Below are positions 40,760 to 63,528 of a DNA stretch of 64,000 nucleotides, in pieces. This DNA comes from Schistocephalus solidus (taxonomy: Eukaryota > Platyhelminthes > Cestoda > Diphyllobothriidea > Diphyllobothriidae). A program made the position numbers and the translations under genes. The stretch covers positions 1-64,000 of the forward strand of contig WEDG01004057.1 of NCBI GenBank assembly GCA_017591395.1, read 5' to 3'. The notes under the pieces were generated by a model. The model worked only from the letters and a program-made list of their open reading frames with translations, was not told the origin of the DNA and made no database searches. Within the stretch, counting starts at the first letter, position 1, and the number at the start of each line of letters is the position of its first letter.

Positions 40760-41790
40760 AGTGGTCAGTAAGATATCAGTCATTTCGGCTGGCTTCCTGC
40801 TGTAAGCTAAGGAATATGAAAATAGTGTCTATTTTGATCCAATGCTTAATGATGAAAGTCCACCAGTGTGTCCTGTAGACCAAAATTTCGAAGAGAGCTT
40901 GTTCATCTGAGTTCAAGATAGTGGAAATCTGGAATGTACTCCAGAGCCCTGCCGACGAAGATAAACTACAGATCAACTTACATCGGTTGGAGGAGTGATC
41001 GAATCATTGGCTGTTGCGGCTGAACGTCGATAGGTGTACAATACATCACTTGGGCAACAGCCTAAGAAGATGTGGAAACCCAAAAGGACCTTAGTGTGCT
41101 GAAGAACACCACCTTAAAACCATCCTCTCACTGATCGAAGGTGGTGAAGAGCGCAATGGCTGCATTGCATGCCATCAGACGAGACTCTAAGGATTTCGAT
41201 GAAGATCTTTTCACTCAGATTTTTGGAACATGAATAAGCGCATTTGGAATATGATGTAAAATTCTGAAAACACTGGACAATTTAAGATCAGAGCTGTCTC
41301 GAAAAAGTACAACATAGTTAGGAGTCAAAGCAACATGTCATATCCAACGAGCCTGACGAATCTCAATCTGTTCCCTTTGAGTTATAAGCAAATGCGCCGG
41401 GATCTCCTGCAGACATTTTGCATCGTGAAGGGATTAGAAAGTTGTCTGGAATGCTCGGAATTCTTTGAATTTGCTACCACGACCCATCTGCAAGTCACCT
41501 ATTGAAACTGCGCGTCCAGCAGGCGAGACTGGATGTGCGCAAGTTCTCCTTCCCTGTAAGAGTGCTCAAGCCATGGAATGTCCTACCTGTACACGTTGCG
41601 ATGCCACCAACGCTGGTCAGCTTTAAAAGAAACCTTGACAGTTTTCTTTTCCAAGATGAGCCGGAGCAATGAGGAATTTAACTATACCCTCGAGACTCAC
41701 GCACCACTTGTCGTATTTTATGATCACCTTTGAACTTTTGCAACACACATGGTTTCTTTGTATGCCAACACTTAATTTCACGTAAGAAAT
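40760..41790 (+). mobile_element. CR1-like LINE, 3' third
   Basis: Frames read LQSPADEDKLQINLHRLEE, then NHWLLRLNVDRCTILHLGNS, then after an insertion TNLNLFPLSYKQMRRDLLQT and ARLDVRKFSFPVRVLKPWN followed by VLPVHVAM. This is the RT palm end through the C-terminus of a CR1-like LINE. The frame changes several times. The 3' UTR ends near AATAAAGTACTC at about 41790. The stretch 41791-42170 shows no gene. Confidence 0.7.
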
Positions 41791-42172
41791 AAAGTACTCA
41801 AAGACCCATGCCTGTTCCCCTAATACATTGAATTGAATGGGCTTTACTCAGTAGGTTTAGTATATTCTTCAATCCGGAGCGTCACGTTAGCAAGGAAAAC
41901 ACGATGATTTGTGGTAAAGCGTCGTAATTTTCCAAAGATCCGGTTACATGTTTCTATCTAAGGTCAAAAATATTTATTACTTCCATCTGTCTGTGAAATT
42001 GTTACTTGCAAATAATTTAATTAACCTGACATAGCGTTATAAATCATATTTATCATGAGCACTTCGTGTGTGCTAGTCATGGCCAATATGTTCCTTACGA
42101 CTATCACCCACATTTTTACCGTTAATCCTGGTTTGCCGCAGCCAAACATGCAAAAATGTGTTGCATCCTTGC

Positions 42173-42371
42173 TCAAACTACTTTATCGAGTGCGCAATCG
42201 TTTAAATTGAGAAAATCGTGACTCTCAACCTCAGAGGTAATTGAATCTCTCTTTATATGAAGGGTTGCACATAATTTCCTGGCAATTTGGTTTAAATTTG
42301 GATGTTCTACGGATCCATTCGAAGTGGGTTCGGGATATAAAGAGACCAAGGATGATGACACGGTTGTATTC
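42173..42371 (-). CDS. Weak candidate terminal exon
   Basis: Minus strand: an acceptor (TACGTAATTTACAG) is followed by 65 open codons to a TGA in one frame. That frame ends FLNLNDCALDKVV. A second frame is also open for 46 codons, so the frame is not decided. It would belong to a gene starting close to, or overlapping, the start of CIMIP2C on the other strand. No upstream exon was found. Confidence 0.2.
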
Positions 42372-42599
42372 CTGTAAATTACGTATTTGACGTGCTAAAA
42401 ATCAGTTATCGTTATTTTAACTCCAAAAAATTTTTAGAAGGGAAGGAGAGCGCTATGCGGTCAAACCTGTGCTCGAAAAGGCAAATGGCTGCGAATTTTG
42501 TTTGAAGTCACCTTCGTGTCCTAGTCACTTCAATGACCTACGCTTTAACCTATTACCATAGCCTCGCCGCCCAATTGAAAAATCTGAGATTGCATCAGG

Positions 42600-44091
42600 A
42601 TGTCAAGATCGGCAGGAACTTTGATAACTACAAATGAGGCAACTTATTTGGATCCACGCTTGATGCCGGGGTAACAAACAAAAAATCCTTTCACTTGTTT
42701 AGTTATGCTGGATTCTGTCCTGAAACAAATTTTGGCTACGGTCAGACATACGGTGCAGCAACAGCACAACATTTCCAGGACATACGTAACCAAGCTCTTC
42801 GGAACAGTCGCGCACCATTAGCAACTGGCGGATGTTACCCATCTTACTATTCACACAACCCTGAGGTCTTTTTGAGTAATCTGAATCGGGGGAGGGATCG
42901 ATATTTGGATCGAGTTCATTTCGAGTTACTCAACACCGATTTTGGTAGAATGGAACAGCTCCGCCGATTTGATCAGGTTCGTATTGTTTTTCATTCTTTG
43001 AAGAAATTAGATTTTATACATCTAATATTCTAGGGTATTTTTGGATGCTTATAGATTACACTTAGGTAATAAATCTGCACCCAGCGTATGATACACTTTT
43101 TAAATCAAGCAGTGCATTTGCGACGGTGAACAAGTTAACCTTTCTTATATTATAGAATGTTTCTTCATACATGCTCATTTATTTCGGAGCCAAAAAGCTT
43201 ACATATCATCCACAGTGGTTACTTTTCTGGCAAAATGCCAAAATTTGTCTCAGACACAATATATTCTACGCACTTGCCGGCTTTCAGGCCATATTCCTAG
43301 CGATTTGTACCCATCGCAAGGATAAAAAACGCGTTTGATAGCACAAACCTCGATATCTCACTACTTACATACATGAACAACATTAGCAGATAAATGAAGT
43401 CCAACTTCCAGGAAGTCTGTCTTAGCTCAGACAAGGAGACTTTAATGCTTCATAGACACTTTGAATTTACCTGCTGATAAAACTAACATAAGTCCCTTAT
43501 TACCGGGTTGTTTTTGGGAGCATATTTTCAAACAGCAATAACCATCACGCCATCGTTGTTTAAATAGCTAGTCTGAGTTATAAGTAGCACCGCAGGCGTA
43601 TGCAATACGTTTTTCCTCATGTTAATAGAGGAATAACAATAGAATAGCACCACTATCAATACGATCAATTCTGACGCTGAAATTACTTAAGGGCGTTTTG
43701 CCGTCCTACTGAACAGTCCACTGTGCCATATGATGAGTTTTCCCTATTTGTTCGTTCAATCTGCTCGAAATTACTTTCGCACAGTTATCCTAATCTGGCA
43801 TAAACAGCGAGCTAACAGTTTTAGTTTGAAATCACGACACCAAAAACCCTCGTAAGCAGTACCACTTGAAATTTGGCTCGTTGTAAACATTATCTTTTTA
43901 ACGAAAAATCACTTTAGGGGAGCCGAGTATAGTTTGCCTACATTTTTCTTTTTTCTCTATTTCGTGACATCTAGTTGGCCCAACGTCACCGCCTCTACTA
44001 CAAAGACCGTACCGACACTGTTCATCCAGTACCAACGTTCCAAATATCAGAGTCTTCAGCAAGACGCATTCAAGCAAAGTACGGATTCTAA
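42600..44091 (+). CDS. CIMIP2C: CIMIP2C (FAM166C) homologue, ciliary microtubule inner protein 2C
   Basis: Exons 42600-42670, 42703-42976 and 43975-44091 join to 462 nt, 153 aa plus TAA. The N-terminus MSRSAGTL and the segment LMPGYAGFCP match the family's Pro-Gly-Tyr start motif. FGYGQTYGAATAQHFQDIRN corresponds to the conserved YG..T..YFQDHRN stretch of CIMIP2C. The last exon reads AQRHRLYYKDRTDTV, the conserved Tyr-Tyr-rich segment. The whole protein is collinear with the human protein as I recall it and shorter at the C-terminus (about 200 aa in human). Members of this family lie inside the doublet microtubules of motile cilia, which suits the ciliated epidermis, larva, flame cells or sperm of a flatworm. 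Intron 1 is only 32 nt (42671-42702) with GT...AG ends; intron 2 is 998 nt. Phases 2 and 0 fit. Confidence 0.9.
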
Positions 44092-44178
44092 AAACTCCAA
44101 TCGCCCATCAGCTACCAACTCTGTCACATGCTCCATGTACTCGGACAGGACTGCAAAAACATCAGTCTGTGTAAAGAC

Positions 44179-44184
44179 TTTAAT
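44179..44184 (-). terminator. ATTAAA poly(A) signal candidate for GFPT
   Basis: On the minus strand this ATTAAA lies about 190 nt after the GFPT stop. No canonical AATAAA was seen nearer. Using it would make the GFPT 3' UTR overlap that of CIMIP2C. Confidence 0.3.
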
Positions 44185-44216
44185 TTCCTGACGAATTAAG
44201 AAATAGCTAAAACGTT

Positions 44217-44222
44217 AATAAA
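44217..44222 (+). terminator. AATAAA poly(A) signal for CIMIP2C
   Basis: Canonical hexamer 126 nt downstream of the CIMIP2C stop codon. Confidence 0.55.
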
Positions 44223-44371
44223 TGTGCAACAAGTGAAATTTCGGAAAGGGCGCCCGGTCCACGGTAGCAATAGGACGTGGAATGTGATGGGAGATGTAAG
44301 TTGAAGCCCATGGGTTGATTGGGAAAAGATTTTAAAATAAGCCGATCACGGCGGTGATGGAAATATAACCA

Positions 44372-55308
<10,937 letters not shown>

Positions 55309-55611
55309 CTGCGAGGTAAAAAAAAAGATACGCTTTTCAGGGTCAGTTCAAAGAAGTGCAGCTCAGCAACACTTTATAATTTACCAAGAAGAGATGAATG
55401 CACTCTGGGGCAATAATTGCCGGGTTCGAGAGCCTGAGGTGACCGCGTGGTTCCCACCTGTAATTTACCTAATAGCTTCGCATATCGGTATTACGCAACC
55501 GATCGGCTTCAATTCCTCTGAATTCCTGTGAAAGGAAAGCATGAACGCACAGGCAAGGGCTGAAATGCGGGAAAAACAGAGCTGAACGGATTATATTCGG
55601 GGTTTAATGTG

Positions 55612-56045
55612 GGACTAGGGCTCAATGGTAAGAGCGTTTGAATTCCGATCAATAGGGTCGCGCGGGTTCGAGCCCCGGGTGGTGTACCACCTGGGGTTGG
55701 GTATGACTGGCTGATTACGTCTAAATGGCCATTAAAGTCTCCCTTTTCTTTGTCGGCAATGTTCTCTGCCTATGGTTGGGTTTTATCTTTTTGTTGTTGA
55801 CCAGCTTCTTCGCTGATGACATTCTCCTATTGTCCAAAACTAGAGATTTGACCGGAATACTCTTTGCTCAAAAGGGCTTAGCTAGATCAAATTTTTAAAT
55901 GATCTTGTCTCTAACAACAATGTTTATCTGCCTATGAAACTAGCCACTGCGCGGCTACTGGCGGCGCTCGAGAGTGAGCCCCAAGGCGGAACGCGAGGGA
56001 GTGACTTCCGTCAGCGATCGGCAAACGCTGTTCATCAACGGAGGT
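55612..56045 (+). repeat. tRNA-derived SINE interrupted by a small RT-fragment insertion
   Basis: The tRNA head (GGCTCAATGGTAAGAGCG, B-box GGGTTCGAGCCCC) and body run to 55774. The SINE resumes at 55919. The 144-bp insert reads FFADDILLLSKTRDLTGILF on the plus strand, a reverse-transcriptase motif C. It is flanked by copies of a 17-18-bp target sequence (55758-55774 and 55919-55936). Confidence 0.75.
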
Positions 56046-56389
56046 TAACATTTATTTTATGCTTTGCTTATTATAAGGGTTAAACCACGGGAATTCTTAG
56101 CCTTCCTGAAATATATCGCAAGGCCACCTATGCTAAGTGGGCGAGGAATTCTTATTCCCCATGTCCTGATTAGACGGCCATAGAAGTCATTCCTACCCCA
56201 TAATGAGTATTTGGGTTGAGCTTACCTAGTCCATTGTCCTGTTTAGGGGGGCCTTACCACAAACGGTCACCCTATTTGACATCTTTAAGCCTCTCAGCAG
56301 GAGCCGCCGGCCGGGCACCGAAATAGATACCACCCTCTCCCCGTACTCCAGACAGCGTTGTGCCGAATTCCAGGAGGGATACCTATTCT

Positions 56390-56450
56390 GGAGTTTCAAA
56401 CCCAACCCTAAAGTAAACCCCGGAACTCTAATCCAAACCCTTAACCGTAC
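56390..56450. repeat. Short degenerate telomere-like tract
   Basis: CCCAACCCTAAAGTAAACCC and ACCCTTAACC-like units. The surrounding 56046-56673 holds nothing else recognised. Confidence 0.4.
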
Positions 56451-56673
56451 CATAGCTCTCCAGGGATCTAGCGCAAGGTCACTTGTAATGCGGGGGACAG
56501 GGTGTTCGTTTGCATGGCCTACCGAATCGCCTTTTTGATCTCGTGATCCTCCAACAGTTGAATTGGCAAAATGTTCCCACTAGTTCCGCAGCAAATTCCA
56601 ATAGAAAAGGTAAGCTGATTGAGTCCTCCCCCCCCCCGAAACAAAATAAATTGAACTTCGCTATTCTGTGTGC

Positions 56674-57318
56674 ATGGCACCATCAACACCATGGCTGAGT
56701 GCCACTGCAGATGTTCATGCTAGCTTAGTTCACATGAGGCAGAAAAAGCCAGAACTTGTGGGCGTGGGCAATGTCGCACGAGCCCATTTTTCGTCAGAAT
56801 ATAGAGGCCTGATTGACAGACAGCATGTGAGCTATTTAGAGGTAGGAATCTTGCCGCGTGAAGCCGTCGCTCTAACACGCAAATCCTTACTCTACTTTTC
56901 TGTATGAAGTGAACCCACGCTACCCGCCGTGCGATGGCTGGCTCTTCCGAAATTCCGAACTATTTCTTTTTCAATTAGAAAGGACTACGTAGGTGGGGTG
57001 TAGATGGGTTGCAATATTAATAATCATGCGTGGTAATCCCAAGATAGTTCTACGGAATAAGAACACGAAAAAAGTATCGTCGTGCAATTTTTTTCGAATA
57101 AAATATATTTGAATTTATAAGGACATCACAAATCCATGCGAAAAATTCATCTATCTTTTGTTTACTGAGTGTATTTCTTGTAGGCGAGCAGGAAACTGAT
57201 TGAAAAAGTCAGTATCCTCTACCAATTGAAATATCTTGGGGTTTTGCATCGGATACCAATATTACAACCCAAACTACAGCCTGCAACCGATATCATGAAA
57301 AGTTTACAGAAATTCTGA
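56674..57318 (+). CDS. Two-exon gene for a 100-aa unidentified protein
   Basis: Exons 56674-56841 and 57184-57318 join at phase 0 to 101 codons including TGA. The ATG has G at +4, and an in-frame stop lies nine codons upstream (TAA at 56647). The donor is GAG|GTAGGA and the acceptor is TGTATTTCTTGTAG. The protein starts MAPSTPWLSATADVHAS. It has a basic/polar middle (HMRQKKPELVGVGNVARAHF) and a helical end (EASRKLIEKVSILYQLKYL) ending MKSLQKF. There is no signal peptide or membrane span and no recognised family. It lies on the strand opposite GFPT, upstream of the last GFPT exon found, so it is either nested in a GFPT intron or a neighbour. Confidence 0.55.
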
Positions 57319-57904
57319 AATACGTTTTCGAGTAGGAAAGATTACTTGAGTGGGGTTATAATATTGATAATCGTACAATATGATCTTAGAAAATTTAGGA
57401 GACGCCAGGATGCCGATTTTTGAACGCACGGCTTTTTTGTCACTTGCAAAACGAAACTCGGCAAAACAAATGACTACTTTAAATAGCATGGATTGCTTTT
57501 AGTGATTATCAATTACCTTAAAAACCTAAATATAGTTTATAAAAAGCTTAAACCAATATATTCGTTTTTGCGGTCATTCGATAGCCAATCAGGTCTTCTT
57601 CTAAGTTTTTCATGACAGAAAAAGTTTCTAATAATGAAATTTTTTAGGATCGTACAATGTTCATTGAAATAGCATCGCATCTTTCCGTGTAATAATGTCA
57701 GTGTACTACGTTAGAAAACATAGTCCACATCCATTGCAACATTTAGCGAGTACCTTCATAGATTAAGGTAAGCTGTTTCTGACACGGAAAGCACACAGCT
57801 TATACACTGAAGACCCTGAACGCAAAAGTAACGGCAGATCGTCCTTAAAATTACTAAGGAATAATAAAATGGTTTTTCAAAAACCAAAATACCCACCCTT
57901 CGGG
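57319..57904. other. No recognised gene
   Basis: AT-rich. A short motif at 57335-57380 resembles 56985-57030, so part of the 3' flank of the 100-aa gene is repetitive. Confidence 0.4.
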
Positions 57905-58140
57905 TATGAATAGTAATAGTAGTAGTATTAGTAGCAGCAGTAGTAGTAGATGTATTAGTAGTAGTAAAAATATTTGTAATATTTGTAGCAGTATTAGCAG
58001 TAGCAGTAATAGTAGTAGTAACAGTAGTATTAACAGTAGTAGCAGGAGAAGTAGTAGTAACAGTAGCAGTAGTAGTTGCATTATTCGAAGTAGAAGTATT
58101 AGTAGTTGTAGCAACAGTAGTAGTAGTTTAGTAGTAGTAG
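57905..58140. repeat. Imperfect (AGT)n/(GTA)n triplet array
   Basis: About 235 bp of AGT/GTA triplets with substitutions, similar in kind to 49545-50118. Frames are poly-Ser/Asn or poly-Leu artefacts. Confidence 0.9.
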
Positions 58141-58379
58141 CACCTCGACGTCCGGGCTGCTCACCAGGGCTGTGATTCAAGCTGTCTAAAACGCAAGTTT
58201 TCTAGACGTGGCATTTCGAGTTTTGGGATCACTGTGTCACTCGCAACCTCGTCATCGACGAACAAGACAGGATTGAATTCTCCAAGAATAAAGTCGATTC
58301 GCTTGTCCTTCATGTGTGTTTCACCATGGCAGACGAGTTGAATGATAGCTCCTCTCCTTCAAAGTTAGTCGGCTGGCGA

Positions 58380-59760
58380 AAACAGTTAGCACACGTAATC
58401 AGGGACAATGTAAGAAAAGGTTGTTTTCACAGGCTTTACCAGTAAATTGATACCAGGAGTGAGGGTGGGGGAGTCCAAAGGAGAGTTGGCAGAATTTGAC
58501 GTAGAAGTTTGAATTGTCGGATTGTTGGTGCATTGCGTTTGAAGATGTCCGACCAGGCCAATTCGCGCGCGGAAGATGCGTTGACAGCGCGGGCATGTTG
58601 GAAGGGCCTGTGCATCGACGGTGTTGGTCCGGGGCGCTGGTGACTTTCGTCCCGCCCTTTTGGTCTTGGCGGCGGCGATCCAGTTGGCCTCATAGATTGC
58701 TGAACCAGTCTTTATGGATCTTCTCCATGCTGGTCTATCCTGGGCGAGGTCCTCCCAGGTCGCCGGGTTGATTTGCAGTTGCTTCAGGGATTTCTTCAAA
58801 GTATCCTTCTAGCTTCGTTTTTGACCTCCCTGTCGGAGAGCACCCGTAGCGACATCTCCGTAGAAAAGTCGTTAGGGTAGTCGCTCATCAGCCATCCTCA
58901 CCAGGTGGCCGCTCCATCGTAGTCGCACTTGCCTCAGCATGGCGTGGATGTTGAGGATTCCGGTCCACTCCAGGATTTCCGTGTCCGGGATCCTGTCTTG
59001 CCATCTCAGCTTCAGTATTCTGCGGAGGCAGCTGAGATGGAAGTGATTCAGCTTCCTGGCTTGGTTCAAGTAGACGGTCCAGGCCTCCGCTCCGTAAAGG
59101 AGTGTCGTCAAGACGACGGCCTTGTACATCTTCAGTTTGGTGTTCAGGTGAATACCGTGGCGATTCCACACGGAGGCCTGCAGCCGGCCGAAGGCCTGAC
59201 TAGCTTTGGAGATCGGTTAGGCAACCTCGTCATCGATTCTCGTGTTGCGTGACAGCGTGCTTCCTAGATAAGCGAAGGTTTCCACATTTTTGAGTTGAGC
59301 ACGGTTGACAGTGATTCGGGGAGCATTGTATTCCGCGCTGGGTGGCAGCTTGTGCATGACAACCGTTTTGGCTGTACTGATTGTTAATCCAAAATTGGCA
59401 AAACCTGCGGCGAAGAGGTTCATGCTCCTTTGCATTTCCTCCTGCGTCACGGTGTTCAGGGCGCATTCGTCCGCGAAGAGCAAGTCATGGACTGTATTCG
59501 AGGACACGCGAGTTGGGGCCTGCATACGCCGACTGTTGAGAAGATGCCCGTCAGTTCTGTAGACGATGCGGATACCAGGCTGCTCATCACGGTTGGCGTC
59601 CATCAGCATAGCAGAGAACATGAGACTTAACAGATTGGGGGCCAATACGCAGCCCTGCTTCACTCCGTTCGTCACTGCGAATGCTTTGGACACCGTCCTG
59701 TTGTCAGTGGCGCGCAACGTGTACCATGTGCGTGAACCGCTCACGACAGTCGAACTTTTG
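58380..59760 (-). mobile_element. RTE-like LINE, reverse transcriptase and C-terminal zinc finger
   Basis: 59744-59217 encodes the RT core (NGVKQGCVLAPNLLSLMFSA, and motif C as LLFADECALN, with Glu at the second catalytic position). 59171-58872 encodes the thumb region ([20 protein letters not shown]). 58799-58386 encodes a C-terminal C2H2-like finger (CPRCQRIFRARIGLVGH followed by LQTQC). Two frame breaks separate the pieces. Upstream, 59760-59815 is decayed. The copy is inactive: FADD has become FADE and frames are broken. Confidence 0.8.
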
Positions 59761-59814
59761 CATGACTTTCAACAGTCCGTCGCGATACACCAAACAAAAG
59801 CCACAAGTCGTTAG

Positions 59815-61340
59815 AAGCTACAATTTAATTGCAGAGAATTCAACTAGGACGATGAAACGGTTTTACGATAGACGCGGATGCAAGAACACCGGCCGGCAGT
59901 GAGACGGTGGAAGAGGAATTCACAAGTAACGACGAACACTGTCCTGCTTGTCTACGAGTAGAATTATAACCCAAGGTGACCGCCACGCGGATATCTTAGA
60001 GTAAAGCGCCTGGCAGTCGGAATCCATTCGATCAGCATCAAGAACCCTAGACGGCGAACAAAATCATCTCGCCATCTATATTTCTATCTCCATCATCTCT
60101 ATCTCTATCCATTTCTTTCTGTATTTTTTTCTCTATTACTACCATATCTATCTCTATAATCTCTACTAGAGCTTATAGAAGGCCGACAGTGTGCTCACAT
60201 GTAGAGAAACTTCAACAACTCCCGTTACTCTAAATCAAGGTTAACTGGCAGACAGTGTTGCATCAGAAGTCACTCGCAAATTTGGCCGGCTGCCTGCTGT
60301 ACACAAATCATCCGGCGCATAACAGGAGGTCTCAAGAGTGTATCGTGTCCTAAAATGTGTGTGTGCATGCTAGCTGACCCGATGAGGATCCATCAGTGAC
60401 CTCGACAGGCTCCTGTTGTACCACCTTGGTGCATAATCCGTAGCCGGTGCAAGGGTGGCTAGTTTGCATTCCTGAAACCGCTAGTCTGTCAGGTACTCTG
60501 CTTCCAAAAGCGTATGGGCGCGGCGTTAGCCCACGTATTCTACTTAGACAACACAGTTAAGGAGGCTCTGTCTTGTCCTAAAACGCGGGCGAGGAGACCG
60601 GACAGGTCAGATCGTGTGTGAAGCAAATGTACGAAGACAGTCGTTGAGACGTTGTGGCACTGTACGTGTGTGCAGAGACTCATAAAGTAAGAGCAAACGG
60701 GAGAGGAAGGACGAGGGCATTTGAGATGACGGTCAACAAGATGAACGGGAGTAAGATGACAGTGGGGAGAACGTTCTGCCTGACGTCGAAGCTCCGGTCA
60801 AGAGAGACCTTGCAGGCAATCATGTTAGTCTGCTTGTAAAACTGACCAAAGGCTTGCGAGGTAAGCACAGCCTCACGCCAGAAACTGGCTCTGAATTTCA
60901 AGCAGCGCTATGACTTCACAAGAACGCCGACACTAAGATGCTGAAACATTTTATACGTGTTTAAAGAACGACAATTGAGAGCATACGAGAGCGCGTTCAA
61001 GGAAGAACTAGAGGGGGAAGGCAACAGGAAGGGCCCGGAGCAAGAAGATGGAGCGACGTGGATGAGTGATCATGGTTATTCGATATAATTTAATGCCTAA
61101 AAATTGTATTTCTCACCTTTCGACGGATAACTAATCGGAATCTGGTCCATTGTCAGTTTGTGTGCGCTTTTTATCCCGATGAGGAGGGGGCTACCGCGTC
61201 TGCAGAAATGTAAGGGAGCACAGGAGTAGCATTAGAGAAATAGCATATTTTGGTCCTTATATGAAAGCACAGAGCCATAATAAAAGCTGAGGCGAGTACA
61301 TTTTCGATAGAAATGGGTTTACTTATGCAGTATATATATA
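59815..61340. other. No recognised gene
   Basis: TC-rich tract at 60065-60170 (ATCTCTATC-like units). On the minus strand, 60901-60680 has a 73-codon frame ending in a long hydrophobic segment (TVILLPFILLTVISNALVL). It could be a membrane-spanning exon, but it lacks clear splice sites or a family. Nothing else seen. Confidence 0.4.
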
Positions 61341-61344
61341 TATG

Positions 61345-63528
61345 CTGTCAAGAGACTGAGAGCTGACACGAGTATTGTGATACTACCAGCGGACATAGGA
61401 CGTTCTACAGTCGTCTTGGATAAGACCGACTGACCGACTGGCATATCTTCGCTGCGAGGGTGAACCGATGAAGAAGCTGATGATGCAGCTAGACAAAACG
61501 CTTGCCGATATGCAGACAAACAAAGTAATAAGTAAGTCGGTAAGACTGGCTGTAAAACCATCTGATGCGGCCGCAGCAAGGTTTTACGGATTACCAAAAG
61601 TACACAAGGCCGATATTCCCCTCCGTCCAATTGTCTCATTGCGTGGTGCACCAACATTCAATCTGGCTAAATGGTTGTTCCGACACCTGAAGTCTCTCAC
61701 CTCGGGCGCAGCCACAACGGTCACTTCAGCTACTCAGTTCCTGGAAAGGCTCAGGGGGATGCGACTCACCGCAGACGAGGTCATGGTGTCATTTGATGTC
61801 ACCTCTCTCTTCCCTTCAATCCCGCAGGACTTAGCAGTCAAAACGGTAAGCGAATTGCTTGAGAAGCGGTACGATGATGCAGGCGAGTCGGTGAAGCGGG
61901 GACATCTTGTCCAACTCTTAAAATTCTGTCTGAAGACGTACTTCACCTTCGAGGGGACCATGTACGAGCAGATCAGAGGGACGCCAATGGGATCGCCGCT
62001 CTCGGGCTTCATCGCTGAGGCAGTTCTCCAAAAGCTTGAGACTCTGGTTTTCGAAAAACTACAGGCCGACGTTTTGGACTCGATACGTCGACGATACCTT
62101 TCGTCATCATCAAGCGAGAAATGATCGAAAGAATTCCATAGCGTCCTGAATTCCGTCTTCCCGGACATCCAATTCACAATGGACGCCGAAATCAACAACC
62201 AACTGCCATTCCTGGATGTTCTTGTCCATCGAAAATCCAACGGGCACATAAAAACTACGGTTTATAGGAAGGCAACCAACACACGCCAAATCTTAAGTTA
62301 CCACAGTAAGCCCCCGTTGTGCCACAAAACGCAGCTGTGTGCGAACTCTTTACAGAAGGGCAGAAACACATTGCAGCGAGTCGGACGACAAAAGGGCAGA
62401 ACTCCGCTACCTCCAGCGCCTTTTCATGGCCAACGGATACCCTCGTAACTTCATCGAGCGCAGCAGGCTGGCCAAACCAAGACAAAATCTGGTAACAGAA
62501 CAGCCAAAAGTCTGGCGTGCACTGCCATACATTGACGGCGTCTCTGAGGCAGTTTCCCGCCTCCTCAGACCGCTGGGGATCGGAATCGCCCATCGACCGG
62601 ATTCAACCATTCGGAATCTAGTTATGAGACCGAAAGCCCCCTTCCACGAGGTGAGACTTCAAACATCATCTACAGGATCCAATGTGACTCCTGTGAAGTT
62701 AACTACGTCGGAGAGACAGGGAAGCGGTTGCAGACCCGTGTTACCGAACACGTGCGGGCAGTGAGGAGAATGGACCCATTGTCCCTGGTGGCAGAACACT
62801 GTGCAAACTCTGGGCACACATTCGCCTTCCAAAACGCCGAAATCCTGGGTCGAGGAAATGACCGCGTAACCAGGGAAACAATTGAAGCCTGGCACACGGA
62901 GCCTACGTCGATCAACCGTTGTGTCGCCCTTCCGGCAGCCTACCAAGGCCCTCCGGGCGCAGCTCATCGAACGTAAGAGCAAACACGGAATTAGGGCCAA
63001 ACGTGAATTCCACTGCGGGAGAACCTAGGGACGGACATGCACCTAACCACGCCACAATTCGGGGCCGACGAAGGCGCAGTCATGATCACCGCCGCATCAA
63101 TTGCTACCCCGACAAACGAGGAGACATGCACTCAGGACACAAACAACACAGGGCGCCAATTAAGGTCAATGCTGACCCAGATAATGGCCGCCCCCCTCAA
63201 CGAGAGACATGTCAACTGACAGAAATTTCCTCCTCCCCCTTCTTCACCGCGGTGGCTACAGAGATGATTCCTTTGTGAATGCCGGCAATTAAGGACTCCC
63301 CCACCCCGTCCTCCTATAGTGCACACTGTTAAGGTGAACCTGTACAAACAACCCTGTCACAAACTGGCTATCACCCCCTATAAATACTGTGAGACGCGGT
63401 ACGATACTCACCTCCGACGATGGAAGCTTGTATGCTTTTGAAACGTCAGGACAATACACCTTTAGTCCCTGAGATCGCCTTTTCTTCTCATTTATGTCCG
63501 GGGACACGCATTTTTCGCTTCAATCTTC

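Noticed and set aside
61319..61657. 112-codon minus-strand ORF
   Set aside because: Mirror frame of the PLE reverse transcriptase on the other strand.
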